The notes under the pieces are model-generated. The model ran no database searches. It was given only the letters and a program-made list of their open reading frames with translations, and was not told the origin of the DNA. A stretch of DNA of 64,000 nucleotides from assembly GCF_002813375.1 (NCBI RefSeq), contig NZ_PHUJ01000003.1:2976001-3040000 (forward strand), written 5' to 3'. The first letter of the stretch is position 1, and the number at the start of each line of letters is the position of its first letter. The stretch comes from Pseudonocardia alni (GTDB lineage Bacteria; Actinomycetota; Actinomycetes; Mycobacteriales; Pseudonocardiaceae). Below are positions 55,398 through 63,977 of the stretch, in pieces. The position numbers and the translations under genes are program-made.

Positions 55398-56074
55398 GCG
55401 ACGTCGTGATCAGGGTGCGGGGCGAGCACGAGCGGCAGGTGCCCGCCGAGCGCGGCACCGCGCTCGTCGTCGTGGAGGCGCAGGGGCCCGAGGCCGCCCC
55501 GGTGCGGGCGGAGGTCGAGCGCGGCACCGCGGCGCTCGTCGCCGACGTGCGCGGCCTGCACGACCCCGACGCCGGGCCGGTCCGGCGCTACGTCGTCGAC
55601 CAGGCCCGCAGCTGGGTCGAGCAGCCCTCCTTCGAGGGGCGCCCGCAGCCGCCGGTGCACCACGCGTCGGTGTCGGTGTCGGTGGAGTTCGACGACGTCG
55701 CCCGGCTCGGCGCGTGGCTGTCCGGTGTGGGCCGGTTCACCGGTGCGCAGGTCCAGGGGATCACCTGGGACCTGGCCCGCGACCACCGCCGCGGGGTCGA
55801 GCGCGCGGCCCGGCAGGACGCGCTGCGCCAGGCCGTCGAACGCGCCCAGGACTACGCCGACGCCCTGGACCTGGGCACCGTCGCCCCGCGCTCGGTCGCC
55901 GACACCGGGCTGCTCGGCACCCGGGCGGTCGCGATGAGCGCCCGGGCCGTCAGCGCGCCCGGCGGCTGGGGCGCCGAGTCCGCCGACGGCGTGCTCGGGA
56001 CGCTGCTCGCCCCGGACGACATCACCGTCCGGGCCGAGGTGGAGGCCGAGTTCGTGGTCCGGCCGGGCTGCTGA
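55394..56074 (+). CDS. SIMPL (DUF541) domain protein
   Basis: 226 residues from ATG 55394, overlapping the peptidase stop as ATGA. The sequence IRVRGEHERQVPAERGTALVVVEAQG at the start and the later VERAARQDALRQAVERAQDYADALDLG match the SIMPL/DUF541 fold, a family named for mouse SIMPL and widespread as bacterial proteins of unclear role. Unlike most bacterial members there is no signal peptide, so it is probably cytosolic. Translational coupling to a prolyl oligopeptidase is the only functional hint. Confidence 0.82.
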   Translation: MSDVVIRVRGEHERQVPAERGTALVVVEAQGPEAAPVRAEVERGTAALVADVRGLHDPDAGPVRRYVVDQARSWVEQPSFEGRPQPPVHHASVSVSVEFDDVARLGAWLSGVGRFTGAQVQGITWDLARDHRRGVERAARQDALRQAVERAQDYADALDLGTVAPRSVADTGLLGTRAVAMSARAVSAPGGWGAESADGVLGTLLAPDDITVRAEVEAEFVVRPGC

Positions 56075-56088
56075 CGCCCGGGGCGGGC

Positions 56089-57705
56089 TCAGCCCTCCCG
56101 GGCGGCGATCTCGCCGTGCTCGGTGCGCAGCTCCCGCTTGAGGATCTTGCCGCTGGGGTTCTTGGGGAGGGCGTCGGCGAACACGACGTACTTGGGCCGC
56201 TTGTAGCCGGCGAGCTTCTCCTTCGCGTGCGCGTCGACCTGCTCGCGGGTCAGCGTCACCCCCTGCCTCGGGACGACGACCGCGGTGACGGCCTCGATCC
56301 AGTGCGGGTGGCTGACGCCGAACACGGCGACCTCGGCGACCCCGTCGAGCAGGTAGAGCGCCTCCTCCACCTCGCGGGAGGCCACGTTCTCCCCACCGGT
56401 CTTGATCATGTCCTTCTTGCGGTCGACGACGGACAGGTACCCGTCGGCCGTCATCACGCCCAGGTCGCCGGAGTGGAACCAGCCGCCGGCGAACGCCTCG
56501 GCGGTCTTCTCCTCGTTCTCGTAGTACCCCAGCGTCACGTGCGGGCTGCGGTGCACGATCTCGCCGACCTCACCCGGCGGGACCTCGTTCCCGGCGTCGT
56601 CGACGACCCGGGTCTCGACGTTCAGCGACGCCCGCCCGGCCGACCCGGCGTGGCTGAGCTGCTCGTCCGGACCCAGCAGGGTCGCCAGCGGCGAGGTCTC
56701 GGTCTGGCCGTAGAAGTTCCACAGCCGCACGTCGGGCAGTCGCCGGGACAGCTCCTGCAGCACCTCGACCGGCATGGCCGCGGCGCCGTAGTAGCCCTTG
56801 CGCAGGCTCGACAGGTCCCGGGTGTCGAAGTCCGGGTGGCGCAGCAGCGAGATCCACACCGTCGGCGGGCAGAAGAGCTTGGTGACCCTCTCCCGCTCGA
56901 TGGTCTCCAGCAGCCGGGCCGGGTCCGGCGACGGGAGGATGATGCTGGTCGCGCCCAGGTAGACGTCGACGGACAGGAAGCAGTCCAGCTGCGCGCAGTG
57001 GTAGAGCGGCAGCGAGTGCAGCTCGACGTCGTCGTGCTCCATCCCGCCGTCGACGACGCACGACACGTACTGGGTGATCAGCGACCGGCTCGGCAGCATG
57101 ACGCCCTTGGGCCGCGACTCGGTGCCGGAGGTGTACATGAGGCGCAGCGGGTCGTCGTCGGCGATGTGCACGTCGGGCTCGCCGGGGTCGCCGTCGCCTT
57201 CGATCCAGGCGTCCAGGTCGGCCCAGTCGCCGGTCGGCGCCTGCCCGGACAGCCCGATCCGGGCCCGGACCGACGCCGGCGCCGACGACTGCGCGAGCGC
57301 CTTCTCCCCGGTCGCGGCCAGGGCGTCCTCGACGACGAACGCCGTCGCCCCGGAGTGGTCGAGGATGAACGCGATCTCCTCGGCGTTCAGCATGAAGTTG
57401 ATCGGCACGAGCACGACGCCGAGCCGCGCGGTGGCGTAGACGAGCACCGCGAACTGGCGGCAGTTGTGCGAGAGCAGCGCGAGCCGGTCGCCCTTGGCCA
57501 GCCCCTGCTCCGCCAGGGCGGCGGCGCACCGGTTCACCGCCGCGTCGAACTCGGCGAACGTCCAGCGGGTGTCGCCGTCGACGACCGCGGTCTTGCCCGG
57601 ATACCGGACGGCCGTGCGGTGCAGGAGGTCCCCGAGCGAGTGCCGTCGCGCCCGCTGGATCGCCGCGGCGGTCTGCTCACTGAACCCGGTAGCGCCGTTG
57701 CCCAT
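56089..57705 (-). CDS. Fatty acyl-CoA synthetase (FadD type)
   Basis: 538 residues from ATG 57705. AMP-forming ligase with phosphate-binding loop YTSGTESRPKGVML (about 180-193), NFYGQTETSP, the hinge GGWFHSGDLGVMTADGYLSVVDRKKDMIKTGGENV and catalytic lysine in NPSGKILKREL near the end. It activates a carboxylic acid, most likely a medium or long fatty acid, to its CoA ester. Convergent with the SIMPL gene, and same strand as the cyclase gene 31 bp upstream, which may be cotranscribed. Confidence 0.92.
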   Translation of the reverse strand: MGNGATGFSEQTAAAIQRARRHSLGDLLHRTAVRYPGKTAVVDGDTRWTFAEFDAAVNRCAAALAEQGLAKGDRLALLSHNCRQFAVLVYATARLGVVLVPINFMLNAEEIAFILDHSGATAFVVEDALAATGEKALAQSSAPASVRARIGLSGQAPTGDWADLDAWIEGDGDPGEPDVHIADDDPLRLMYTSGTESRPKGVMLPSRSLITQYVSCVVDGGMEHDDVELHSLPLYHCAQLDCFLSVDVYLGATSIILPSPDPARLLETIERERVTKLFCPPTVWISLLRHPDFDTRDLSSLRKGYYGAAAMPVEVLQELSRRLPDVRLWNFYGQTETSPLATLLGPDEQLSHAGSAGRASLNVETRVVDDAGNEVPPGEVGEIVHRSPHVTLGYYENEEKTAEAFAGGWFHSGDLGVMTADGYLSVVDRKKDMIKTGGENVASREVEEALYLLDGVAEVAVFGVSHPHWIEAVTAVVVPRQGVTLTREQVDAHAKEKLAGYKRPKYVVFADALPKNPSGKILKRELRTEHGEIAAREG

Positions 57706-57736
57706 GGCGGCATCCTGCCCGAGGACACCCCCACAG

Positions 57737-59299
57737 TCACGTACGACTGTTCTCCCCGGATCCGACGGGCGCGGCGGTGTCCTGGGCGTGCTCGGCCGGC
57801 ACGCAGACGCCGGTCGGCTCATCCCGTCCGCGCAGCGTCACCGACTCCCCGGCCCGCCACCGCGCAGCCTCCGCACCGGCGGCGTCGACGGCCCGCGCGG
57901 ACGCGACGACCATCCCCGGCACGGACTTCGCCAGCTCGGTGAGCCGGGCGGCCTCGTTCACCGGGTCGCCGATGACGGTGTACTCGTAGCGGCGCGGATC
58001 CCCGATGTTGCCGGCCACGGCGTCGCCCGCGGACACGCCGATCCCGGCCTCGGCCTCGGGCATCTCCTCGGCCAGGCGGGCACCCAGGCAGCGGGCGGCA
58101 CTCAGCGCGGCTCCGGGGGCGTCGTCGAGGTCGAGCGGGGCACCGAAGACCGCGAGCGCGGCGTCGCCCTCGAACTTGTTGATCCACCCGCCGGCCTGCT
58201 CGACGCACTCGACGACCACACCGAAGAAGCGGTTCAGCATCGCCACGACCTCCTCGGGCGGGCGGCGGGCGGCCATCGTCGTCGAGCCGACGAGGTCGAC
58301 GAACAGGACGGCGACCGGGCGCACCTCGCCACCGAGCCGGATGCCGTCGCCGCGCGCCGAGGCGGCCTCGGCGACGTCGCGACCGACGTGGCGGCCGAAC
58401 AGGTCGCGGATCCGCTCCCGCTCGCGCAGGCCCTCGACCATGCTGTTCGTCCCGGCCTGGAGCTGGCCGAGCTCGGTGTTGTCGTAGACGGGCAGGCGGA
58501 CGTCGAGGTCACCGTCCTGCACCCGGGCCAGCGCGCGGCGCACGGCCAGCACGGGGTCGGCGATGGCGCGGGCGGCCCCGAGCGTCGTGATCAGCCCGAC
58601 CCCGATCGCGGTGCCGCCCAGCGCGAGCATGGTGACCGCGAGCTGGGTGGGTGAGGAGTCGCCGAACACCAGCGCGACGAGCCCGGCCAGCATGATCCCG
58701 GAGATCGGGACCGCGGTGCCGAGCGCCCAGAACCCGACCGAGCGCAGCATGACCCCGGTGACCAGGCGACGCCGCTTCGGCGGCCGTCCGGACAGCACCC
58801 GGGCCGCGGCACGGCGCAGCATCCGCTCGACCAGCAGGTAGGACAGCGACGACGTCGTCACGCCGCCGATCAGCACGGTGGCGGTGACCGAGAAGCTCAG
58901 CCGGCCGGAGTAGCGCAGGTTCAGGAAACAGAACAGGACCGCGGCGACCATCCACAGCAGCGCGACCATCGACGATATGCGGGCGGGCGCCCGCAGGACC
59001 AGCGCTCGCTCGTCGGCCTGCGGGTCGCGGGAGGAGCGGCGCAGGGTCAGCTTCCGGCGGCCGAACCAGATCCCGACCGGGACCGCGACGAGCAGGTAGA
59101 TGCCGAACACGACGAGGTTGACCAGCCGGATCTCGACGGCGTCGAGCAGCTGCTCGCGGGGCAGCACGAAGGCCGCGATGACCAGCACCACACCGCCGCC
59201 GATGACGTTCGCCGACGCCACGACGAGGGCGAGCAGGGCCCGTACCGGCAGCCCGACGACCTGACGGCCCGGCCGCGTCGCGGGTCGCTGCGCATCCAT
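57737..59299 (-). CDS. Membrane-bound class III adenylate/guanylate cyclase
   Basis: 520 residues from ATG 59299. About six membrane helices occupy the first 280 residues, followed by a HAMP linker (ADPVLAVRRALARVQDGDLDVRLPVYDNTELGQLQAGTNSM) and a cyclase homology domain. Metal-binding Asp residues are in VLFVDLVGSTTMA and NKFEGDAALAVFGAP. The lysine in NKFEGD and the Asp in IGDPVNEAARL suit ATP selection, so cAMP is the likely product. The layout equals the mycobacterial HAMP-cyclases of the Rv1318c-Rv1320c type. Confidence 0.92.
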   Translation of the reverse strand: MDAQRPATRPGRQVVGLPVRALLALVVASANVIGGGVVLVIAAFVLPREQLLDAVEIRLVNLVVFGIYLLVAVPVGIWFGRRKLTLRRSSRDPQADERALVLRAPARISSMVALLWMVAAVLFCFLNLRYSGRLSFSVTATVLIGGVTTSSLSYLLVERMLRRAAARVLSGRPPKRRRLVTGVMLRSVGFWALGTAVPISGIMLAGLVALVFGDSSPTQLAVTMLALGGTAIGVGLITTLGAARAIADPVLAVRRALARVQDGDLDVRLPVYDNTELGQLQAGTNSMVEGLRERERIRDLFGRHVGRDVAEAASARGDGIRLGGEVRPVAVLFVDLVGSTTMAARRPPEEVVAMLNRFFGVVVECVEQAGGWINKFEGDAALAVFGAPLDLDDAPGAALSAARCLGARLAEEMPEAEAGIGVSAGDAVAGNIGDPRRYEYTVIGDPVNEAARLTELAKSVPGMVVASARAVDAAGAEAARWRAGESVTLRGRDEPTGVCVPAEHAQDTAAPVGSGENSRT

Positions 59300-59460
59300 G
59301 GGCCGGAGTCTAGGCCGATCGAGTGAGCCGGGCCGCCGGAGATCGGGACCGGTGGGTGGAGAGCCGATCTCCACCCGGGGTCGGTCCCCGGGTGGATCCG
59401 GGAGGGGGTCCGCGCGCGGGACCGTCGTCGGGACCGACCCGCCGTACTCCGGAGGCACCG

Positions 59461-60135
59461 ATGACCCCGACCACCACACCGACCGCCGCACCGTCGGCCA
59501 CCGCCCCCGCGGGCCGCGGCGCCGTGCTGCGGCAGACCGTGGGCTCGTTGCTGGTGGACGCGGCGCTGCCCTACCTCGTCTACGTCGTGCTGACCGGGCA
59601 GGGCATGTCCGATGTCGCGGCGCTGGCCTGGTCCGCGCTGCCGCCCGCGCTGAACGTGCTGGTGCAGGCGGTGCGGCGCCGCAGGGTCAACCCGGTCGGG
59701 ATGATCGTGCTGGTCACCATCGCGGCCGGTCTGGCGACGTCGCTGCTCAGCGGCGACGCCCGCTTCGCCGTGGCCCGCGACGCGATCCAGAGCGTCGCGT
59801 TCGGGCTGCTGCTCGCCGGGTCGCTGGTGGTCGGGCGCCGTCCGCTGGTGTTCCACGTGTGCCGGTTCTTCCGCAGTGCCCGGCGTCCCGACCTGCCGGA
59901 GCTGATGGAGCGCCAGTGGGCGGCCAATCCGGCGTTCCGGCGGACGCTGCGCTGCGCGACGGGCGTCGCCGCGTGCGTGATGGCGCTGGAGGCGGCGCTG
60001 CGGATCACTCTGGCCTACGCGCTGGCCCCGGTGGTGGCGCTGCCGATCCTGTCGGTGCAGTCGATCGTGGTGTGGGGGGCGCTGTCGGCGCTGCTGGTCG
60101 TCAGTGTCAAGCGGGCGGCGCGGGCGGGCCGGTGA
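59461..60135 (+). CDS. VC0807-family membrane protein
   Basis: 224 residues from ATG 59461, with GGAGG 7 bases upstream. Six predicted membrane helices; a first pair around DAALPYLVYVVLTGQGMSDVAALAWSALPP, and the basic loop QAVRRRRVNPVGMIVL. The central RPLVFHVCRFFRSARRPDLPELMERQWAANPAFRRTLR is the signature part of the VC0807 / septation-protein-A-like family. The function of this family is not established. Confidence 0.8.
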   Translation: MTPTTTPTAAPSATAPAGRGAVLRQTVGSLLVDAALPYLVYVVLTGQGMSDVAALAWSALPPALNVLVQAVRRRRVNPVGMIVLVTIAAGLATSLLSGDARFAVARDAIQSVAFGLLLAGSLVVGRRPLVFHVCRFFRSARRPDLPELMERQWAANPAFRRTLRCATGVAACVMALEAALRITLAYALAPVVALPILSVQSIVVWGALSALLVVSVKRAARAGR

Positions 60136-60216
60136 CCTCCAGCAGGTCCCGCAGCCGCCCCCGGTCGGCGCCGACGACGACCGACACCCGGCTCGCGCCC
60201 GGGCCCGGCACCGCGG

Positions 60217-61377
60217 TCACGCACGCAGCCCCGCGAGCCGCCCGGCCGCCTTCTCCAGCACGTCGTCGCGCTTGCAGAACGCGAACCGCACGAACGGCCG
60301 GTACGCCCGCGCCGCGTCGGGCGACGGGCAGAACACCGACACCGGGACGGCGGCGACCCCGCACAGCCCGGGCAGCTTCCACGCCAGGTCGACGCCGTCG
60401 TCGAACCCGAGGGGGCGCGGGTCGGCGACCACGAAGTACGTCCCGCGCGGGGTGAGCACGTCGAACCCGGCCGCCCGCAGCCCGGCGGACAGCAGGTCCC
60501 GCTTGCGGGCCAGGTCCGCGGTGAGGCCGGTGTAGAAGTCGTCGCCCAGGGCCAGCGCGTGCGCGACGGCGGGCTGCAGCGGGGCGCCGCCGTGGAAGGT
60601 GAGGAACTGTTTGACCGCCCGCGGCGCGGCGACGAGCTCCGGCGGGCCGTGCACCCAGCCGACCTTCCAGCCGGTCACCGAGAACGTCTTGCCCGCCGAG
60701 GAGATCGTGAGGGTGCGGTCGGCGAGTCCGGGCAGCGACGCCATCGGCACGTGCCGGGCGTCGTCGAAGACCATGTGCTCGTACACCTCGTCGGTGACGA
60801 CGACGGCGTCGTGCGCGACGGCGAGCTCCCCGACCCGGGTCAGCTGGTCGCGGGTGAGCACGGCGCCGGTCGGGTTGTGCGGGGTGTTGACCAGCACCAC
60901 CCGGGTGCGGTCGGAGAACGCGCCGGCCAGCGCGTCGTCGTCGAAGCCGAAGTCGGGCGGGAGCAGCGGCACGGTCCGCAGCGTGGCGCCGGCCAGCGCG
61001 ACGGCGGCGGCGTAGGAGTCGTAGGCGGGCTCGAAGGCGACGACCTCGTCGCCGGGGCCGCAGAGCCCGAGCAGGGTCGCGGCGATCGCCTCGGTCGCCC
61101 CCGTGGTGACGACGACGTCGGCCGGGTCGACGTCGAGGCCGTACCAGCGGTGCTGGTGCGCGGCGACGGCCTCGCGCAGCGCGGGTACGCCCGGGCCGGG
61201 CGGGTACTGGTTCAGGCCGCGCTCGGTGATGTTGGCGGCGGCGTCGGCGAGCAGGGAGGCCGGACCGTCGGTGTCCGGGAAGCCCTGGCCGAGGTTGATC
61301 GCACCGGTCTCGACCGCGAGGCGGGAGATCTCGGTGAAGATCGTCGAGGTGAACGGGCGCATGCGCTCGACCAGCAT
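60217..61377 (-). CDS. dapC: Class I aminotransferase, probable N-succinyldiaminopimelate aminotransferase
   Basis: 386 residues from ATG 61377. PLP-dependent fold-type I: NLGQGFPDTDGP and LNQYPPGPGVPALREAVAAHQ near the N-terminus, NTPHNPTGAVL, TDEVYEHMVFD, and the Schiff-base lysine in SSAGKTFSVTGWKVGW (about 236), with arginine in VRFAFCKRDD. The wording strongly resembles mycobacterial DapC (Rv0858c), which acts in lysine and peptidoglycan precursor synthesis. Kynurenine-type transaminases share the same motifs, so the substrate is a best guess. A GATAGTGT stretch just before the ATG may be the -10 of a leaderless mRNA. Confidence 0.87.
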   Translation of the reverse strand: MLVERMRPFTSTIFTEISRLAVETGAINLGQGFPDTDGPASLLADAAANITERGLNQYPPGPGVPALREAVAAHQHRWYGLDVDPADVVVTTGATEAIAATLLGLCGPGDEVVAFEPAYDSYAAAVALAGATLRTVPLLPPDFGFDDDALAGAFSDRTRVVLVNTPHNPTGAVLTRDQLTRVGELAVAHDAVVVTDEVYEHMVFDDARHVPMASLPGLADRTLTISSAGKTFSVTGWKVGWVHGPPELVAAPRAVKQFLTFHGGAPLQPAVAHALALGDDFYTGLTADLARKRDLLSAGLRAAGFDVLTPRGTYFVVADPRPLGFDDGVDLAWKLPGLCGVAAVPVSVFCPSPDAARAYRPFVRFAFCKRDDVLEKAAGRLAGLRA

Positions 61378-61498
61378 GGGCCCGACACTATCCGGGTGGG
61401 CGGGTGGCGCAGCTCCTGATCGAGGGTCTGCGCGAACCCGTGCCGGTCCGCGGACGCCGGTGGGTTCCACCGCGCCGGGACGAGCTCCTCCGCCCGAC

Positions 61499-61573
61499 CT
61501 AGTCGAGTCCGCGGACGATGTGGGACTCGTCGTCGTGCTGCTCGTCGGTCTCGATCGAGATGTCCTCGTTCAT
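61499..61573 (-). CDS. 24-residue acidic micropeptide
   Basis: ATG 61573 to TAG 61499 encodes 24 residues, beginning MNEDISIETDEQ and ending HIVRGLD; ten are Asp or Glu. AGGAGG lies 7 bases before the ATG, which is the most ideal ribosome site in this part of the window. An earlier ATG two codons up closes after two codons. A perfect 12-bp hairpin at 61680-61715 separates it from the MaoC gene, and dapC starts 121 bp downstream, so it seems to have its own transcript or to lead dapC. No family recognised; no peptide-modifying enzyme is nearby. Confidence 0.5.
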   Translation of the reverse strand: MNEDISIETDEQHDDESHIVRGLD

Positions 61574-61679
61574 CGCATGGCCTCCTCACGGATGTCGGAT
61601 GACGAATGATGGACACAGGGGAAGACGTCCGTCATCGGGACAACGTTGCTGTACCGGCCTGTGGACCGATCCAGAATCA

Positions 61680-61715
61680 CCCGACCGGGTGAGCGGACCT
61701 GCCCACCCGGTCGGG
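61680..61715 (-). terminator. Terminator of the fabG4-htdX operon
   Basis: CCCGACCGGGTG (61680-61691) and its exact complement (61704-61715) with a 12-base loop, 26 bp after the MaoC-type stop codon. A strong GC-rich stem without a U-tract. Confidence 0.7.
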
Positions 61716-61740
61716 ATCGTTCCTCGTCCATGCGCCAGGT

Positions 61741-62625
61741 CTACCCGCCGATGCGGCCGACCAGGTGGAGCTTGTGCGCGTCCTTGACGCTGCGCAGGGC
61801 CAGTCCCCACGCGCCGCCTGCGGCCTGCTCGGTCACGAGCTCGGCCTTCGCCGGGAGCAGCACCGGCTTGCGGAAGACGACGTCGTAGGTGCAGGCGTCG
61901 GGGACCCGGCCCTCCAGCGCCGCGGCGGCGTGCGCCGCGGTCCACATGCCGTGCGCGATCGCCCGCGGGAAGCCCATCGCCCTCGCGGTGAGCGGGTGCA
62001 GGTGGATCGGGTTCACGTCACCGGAGACGGCCGCGTAGCGGCGCCCGATGTCGCCCGGGACCCGCCACAGCGCGTTCGCCGGACCGGTCGGGACCGGGGG
62101 CTCGGCGATGTCCTGGCCCGCCGCGCCCTCGGGCGCCTTCGCCCCGCGGGCCAGGTAGGTGCTTCGCCCGGACCAGACGGTCGCCCCACCCGCGGAGACC
62201 TCGCCGATCAGGTCCACCTGCGCACCCTTGGGGTGGCGGGTGAACCGCTCGGCCCACACCCGGACGTCGAGCGTCTCGGTCGGGGCGATCGCCCGGTGCA
62301 CGGTGATCCGGTTGGCGATGTGCACCAGTCCGGGCAGCGGCAGCGGGAACGACCGGCCCGCCATCAGCACGACCTGCAGCGGGAAGGTGAGCATGTGCGG
62401 GTAGGTCACCGGCAGGGCGTTGCCGACCCGGAACCCGCAGACCCGGGCGTAGTCGGCGAGGTGCCCCTGCTCGACGGTGACGCCGCGGCGGACCAGCTCG
62501 GTCGCGGGGAGCGACCGGCCGGAGCCGCCGGGCAGCGCCGCCCGGGCGGCCGCGGAGGCGTAGTACTGCCCCAGCGACGGCGGGCCGGGCAGCTCGGTGA
62601 CCTTCCGGTCCTCGGCCACGGTCAT
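61741..62625 (-). CDS. MaoC-like 3-hydroxyacyl-thioester dehydratase (HtdX-like)
   Basis: 294 residues from ATG 62625, sharing one base with the fabG4 stop (TGATG). A degenerate N-terminal hot-dog half is followed by an active C-terminal half with YAAVSGDVNPIHLHPLTARAMGFPRAIAHGMW, in which Asp 203 and His 208 are the hydratase pair. Such double hot-dog proteins next to FabG4 correspond to mycobacterial HtdX (Rv0241c), which handles (R)-3-hydroxyacyl-CoA/ACP in fatty-acid metabolism. Last gene of the operon. Confidence 0.9.
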   Translation of the reverse strand: MTVAEDRKVTELPGPPSLGQYYASAAARAALPGGSGRSLPATELVRRGVTVEQGHLADYARVCGFRVGNALPVTYPHMLTFPLQVVLMAGRSFPLPLPGLVHIANRITVHRAIAPTETLDVRVWAERFTRHPKGAQVDLIGEVSAGGATVWSGRSTYLARGAKAPEGAAGQDIAEPPVPTGPANALWRVPGDIGRRYAAVSGDVNPIHLHPLTARAMGFPRAIAHGMWTAAHAAAALEGRVPDACTYDVVFRKPVLLPAKAELVTEQAAGGAWGLALRSVKDAHKLHLVGRIGG

Positions 62626-63977
62626 CAGGCCCCCAGCATCGACTGGCCGCAGACCCGCACGACCTGCCCGTTGAGCCCGCCGGACTCGGCGCGGCCGAAC
62701 CAGCCGATGGCCTCGGCGACGTCGACCGGCAGCCCGCCCTGCTTGAGCGAGTTGATCCGGCGGCCGCCCTCGCGGGTGGCGAGCGGCATCGTCGCGGTCA
62801 TGTCGGTCTCGATGAACCCGGGTGCGACGGCGTTGATCGTCGCGCCGCGCTCGGCGAACCGCGGGGCGAGCGCCCGGACCATCCCGATCACACCGGCCTT
62901 CGAGGCGGCGTAGTTGGTCTGGCCGCGGTTGCCCGCGATGCCCGACTGCGACGACACGCAGACCACGCGGCCGGCCTCGTGCAGCGGGGAGCCCTTCGCC
63001 AGCAGCGCCTCGTTGATCGTCAGCTGGGCGCCCAGGTTGACCCCGAGCACCGAGTCCCAGCGGTCGGAGGTCATGTTCGCGAGCAGCTTGTCGCGGGTGA
63101 TACCCGCGTTGTGCACCACGATGTCGACGCCGTCGTGCCGGTCGGCGAGGTGCGAGAGCAGCCGGTCCGCCGCGTCCGACGCGGTGATGTCCAGCTGCAG
63201 CGCGGTGCCGCCGGTGCGGTTCGCGGTGCGGGCCAGGCCCTCCCCGGCCGCCGGGATGTCGACGGCGACGATCGTCGCGCCGTCGCGGGCCAGGGTGTCG
63301 GCGATGGCCGCGCCGATGCCCCGTGCCGCCCCGGTCACCACCGCGACGCGCCCGGCGAGCGGCTGCTCCTCGGCGCGCGGGTCGTCGACCTCGGCCGGCT
63401 CCCGCGGGTTCCCGACCGGGGCGGCGACGTGCGCGACCTGGCCGTCGACGTAGGCGGAGCGGGCCGACAGGAAGAACCGGACCGACGAGTCGATCGCCGC
63501 GGGGGTCACGTCGGAGGTCACCACGAGCAGGTTCGCCGTCGCGCCGAACCGCAGCTCCTTGCCGATCGAGCGGACCAGGCCGTCGAGCGACTGGGCGACG
63601 GCGGCCGCCTCGGCCCCGGACGCCTCGGCGGGCTCGGCGCCGATCAGCAGCACCCGGCCCGATGGCCCGAGCCGCTTCACCGCGGGGGTGAGGATCTGCT
63701 GGGCGGCGGCGAGGTCGGCCAGCGTCCGCGCTCCCGACAGGTCGACGACGACGCCGTGCAGCCGGTCCTCACCGACCGCCGTGAGCGCGGGGACCCCCTG
63801 CTCCTCGACGAAGGCGGTGACGGCCTTCGCGAAGCGCGACTCGCCGACCGACGCGACGAGCACGGGGCCGGCCAGCAGCGGGTCCCCGAGGCGGTGCCGG
63901 CGCAGCGTCGGCACCGTGGGCAGCCCCAGCTGCTTGGCGATGCCGGTGTTGGACAGGGTCGCGAGCAGGTCGCTCAT
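62625..63977 (-). CDS. fabG4: High-molecular-weight 3-oxoacyl-ACP reductase FabG4
   Basis: 450 residues from ATG 63977, overlapping the upstream stop as ATGA. The first 200 residues form a degenerate Rossmann-like half without a usable cofactor loop. The second is a full SDR with TGAARGIGAAIA (about 215-226), HNAG, the Ser of CVSSQSG and the Tyr 356/Lys 360 pair of NYAASKAG. This two-domain layout is that of mycobacterial FabG4 (Rv0242c), which uses NADH to reduce 3-oxoacyl-CoA or -ACP. Coupled to the HtdX-like gene. Confidence 0.94.
   Translation of the reverse strand: MSDLLATLSNTGIAKQLGLPTVPTLRRHRLGDPLLAGPVLVASVGESRFAKAVTAFVEEQGVPALTAVGEDRLHGVVVDLSGARTLADLAAAQQILTPAVKRLGPSGRVLLIGAEPAEASGAEAAAVAQSLDGLVRSIGKELRFGATANLLVVTSDVTPAAIDSSVRFFLSARSAYVDGQVAHVAAPVGNPREPAEVDDPRAEEQPLAGRVAVVTGAARGIGAAIADTLARDGATIVAVDIPAAGEGLARTANRTGGTALQLDITASDAADRLLSHLADRHDGVDIVVHNAGITRDKLLANMTSDRWDSVLGVNLGAQLTINEALLAKGSPLHEAGRVVCVSSQSGIAGNRGQTNYAASKAGVIGMVRALAPRFAERGATINAVAPGFIETDMTATMPLATREGGRRINSLKQGGLPVDVAEAIGWFGRAESGGLNGQVVRVCGQSMLGA

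Noticed and set aside
61499..61573. Precursor of a known modified-peptide class
   Set aside because: No Cys, no Ser/Thr-rich core, and no cyclase, radical-SAM or protease gene is near; I keep only the call of a micropeptide.
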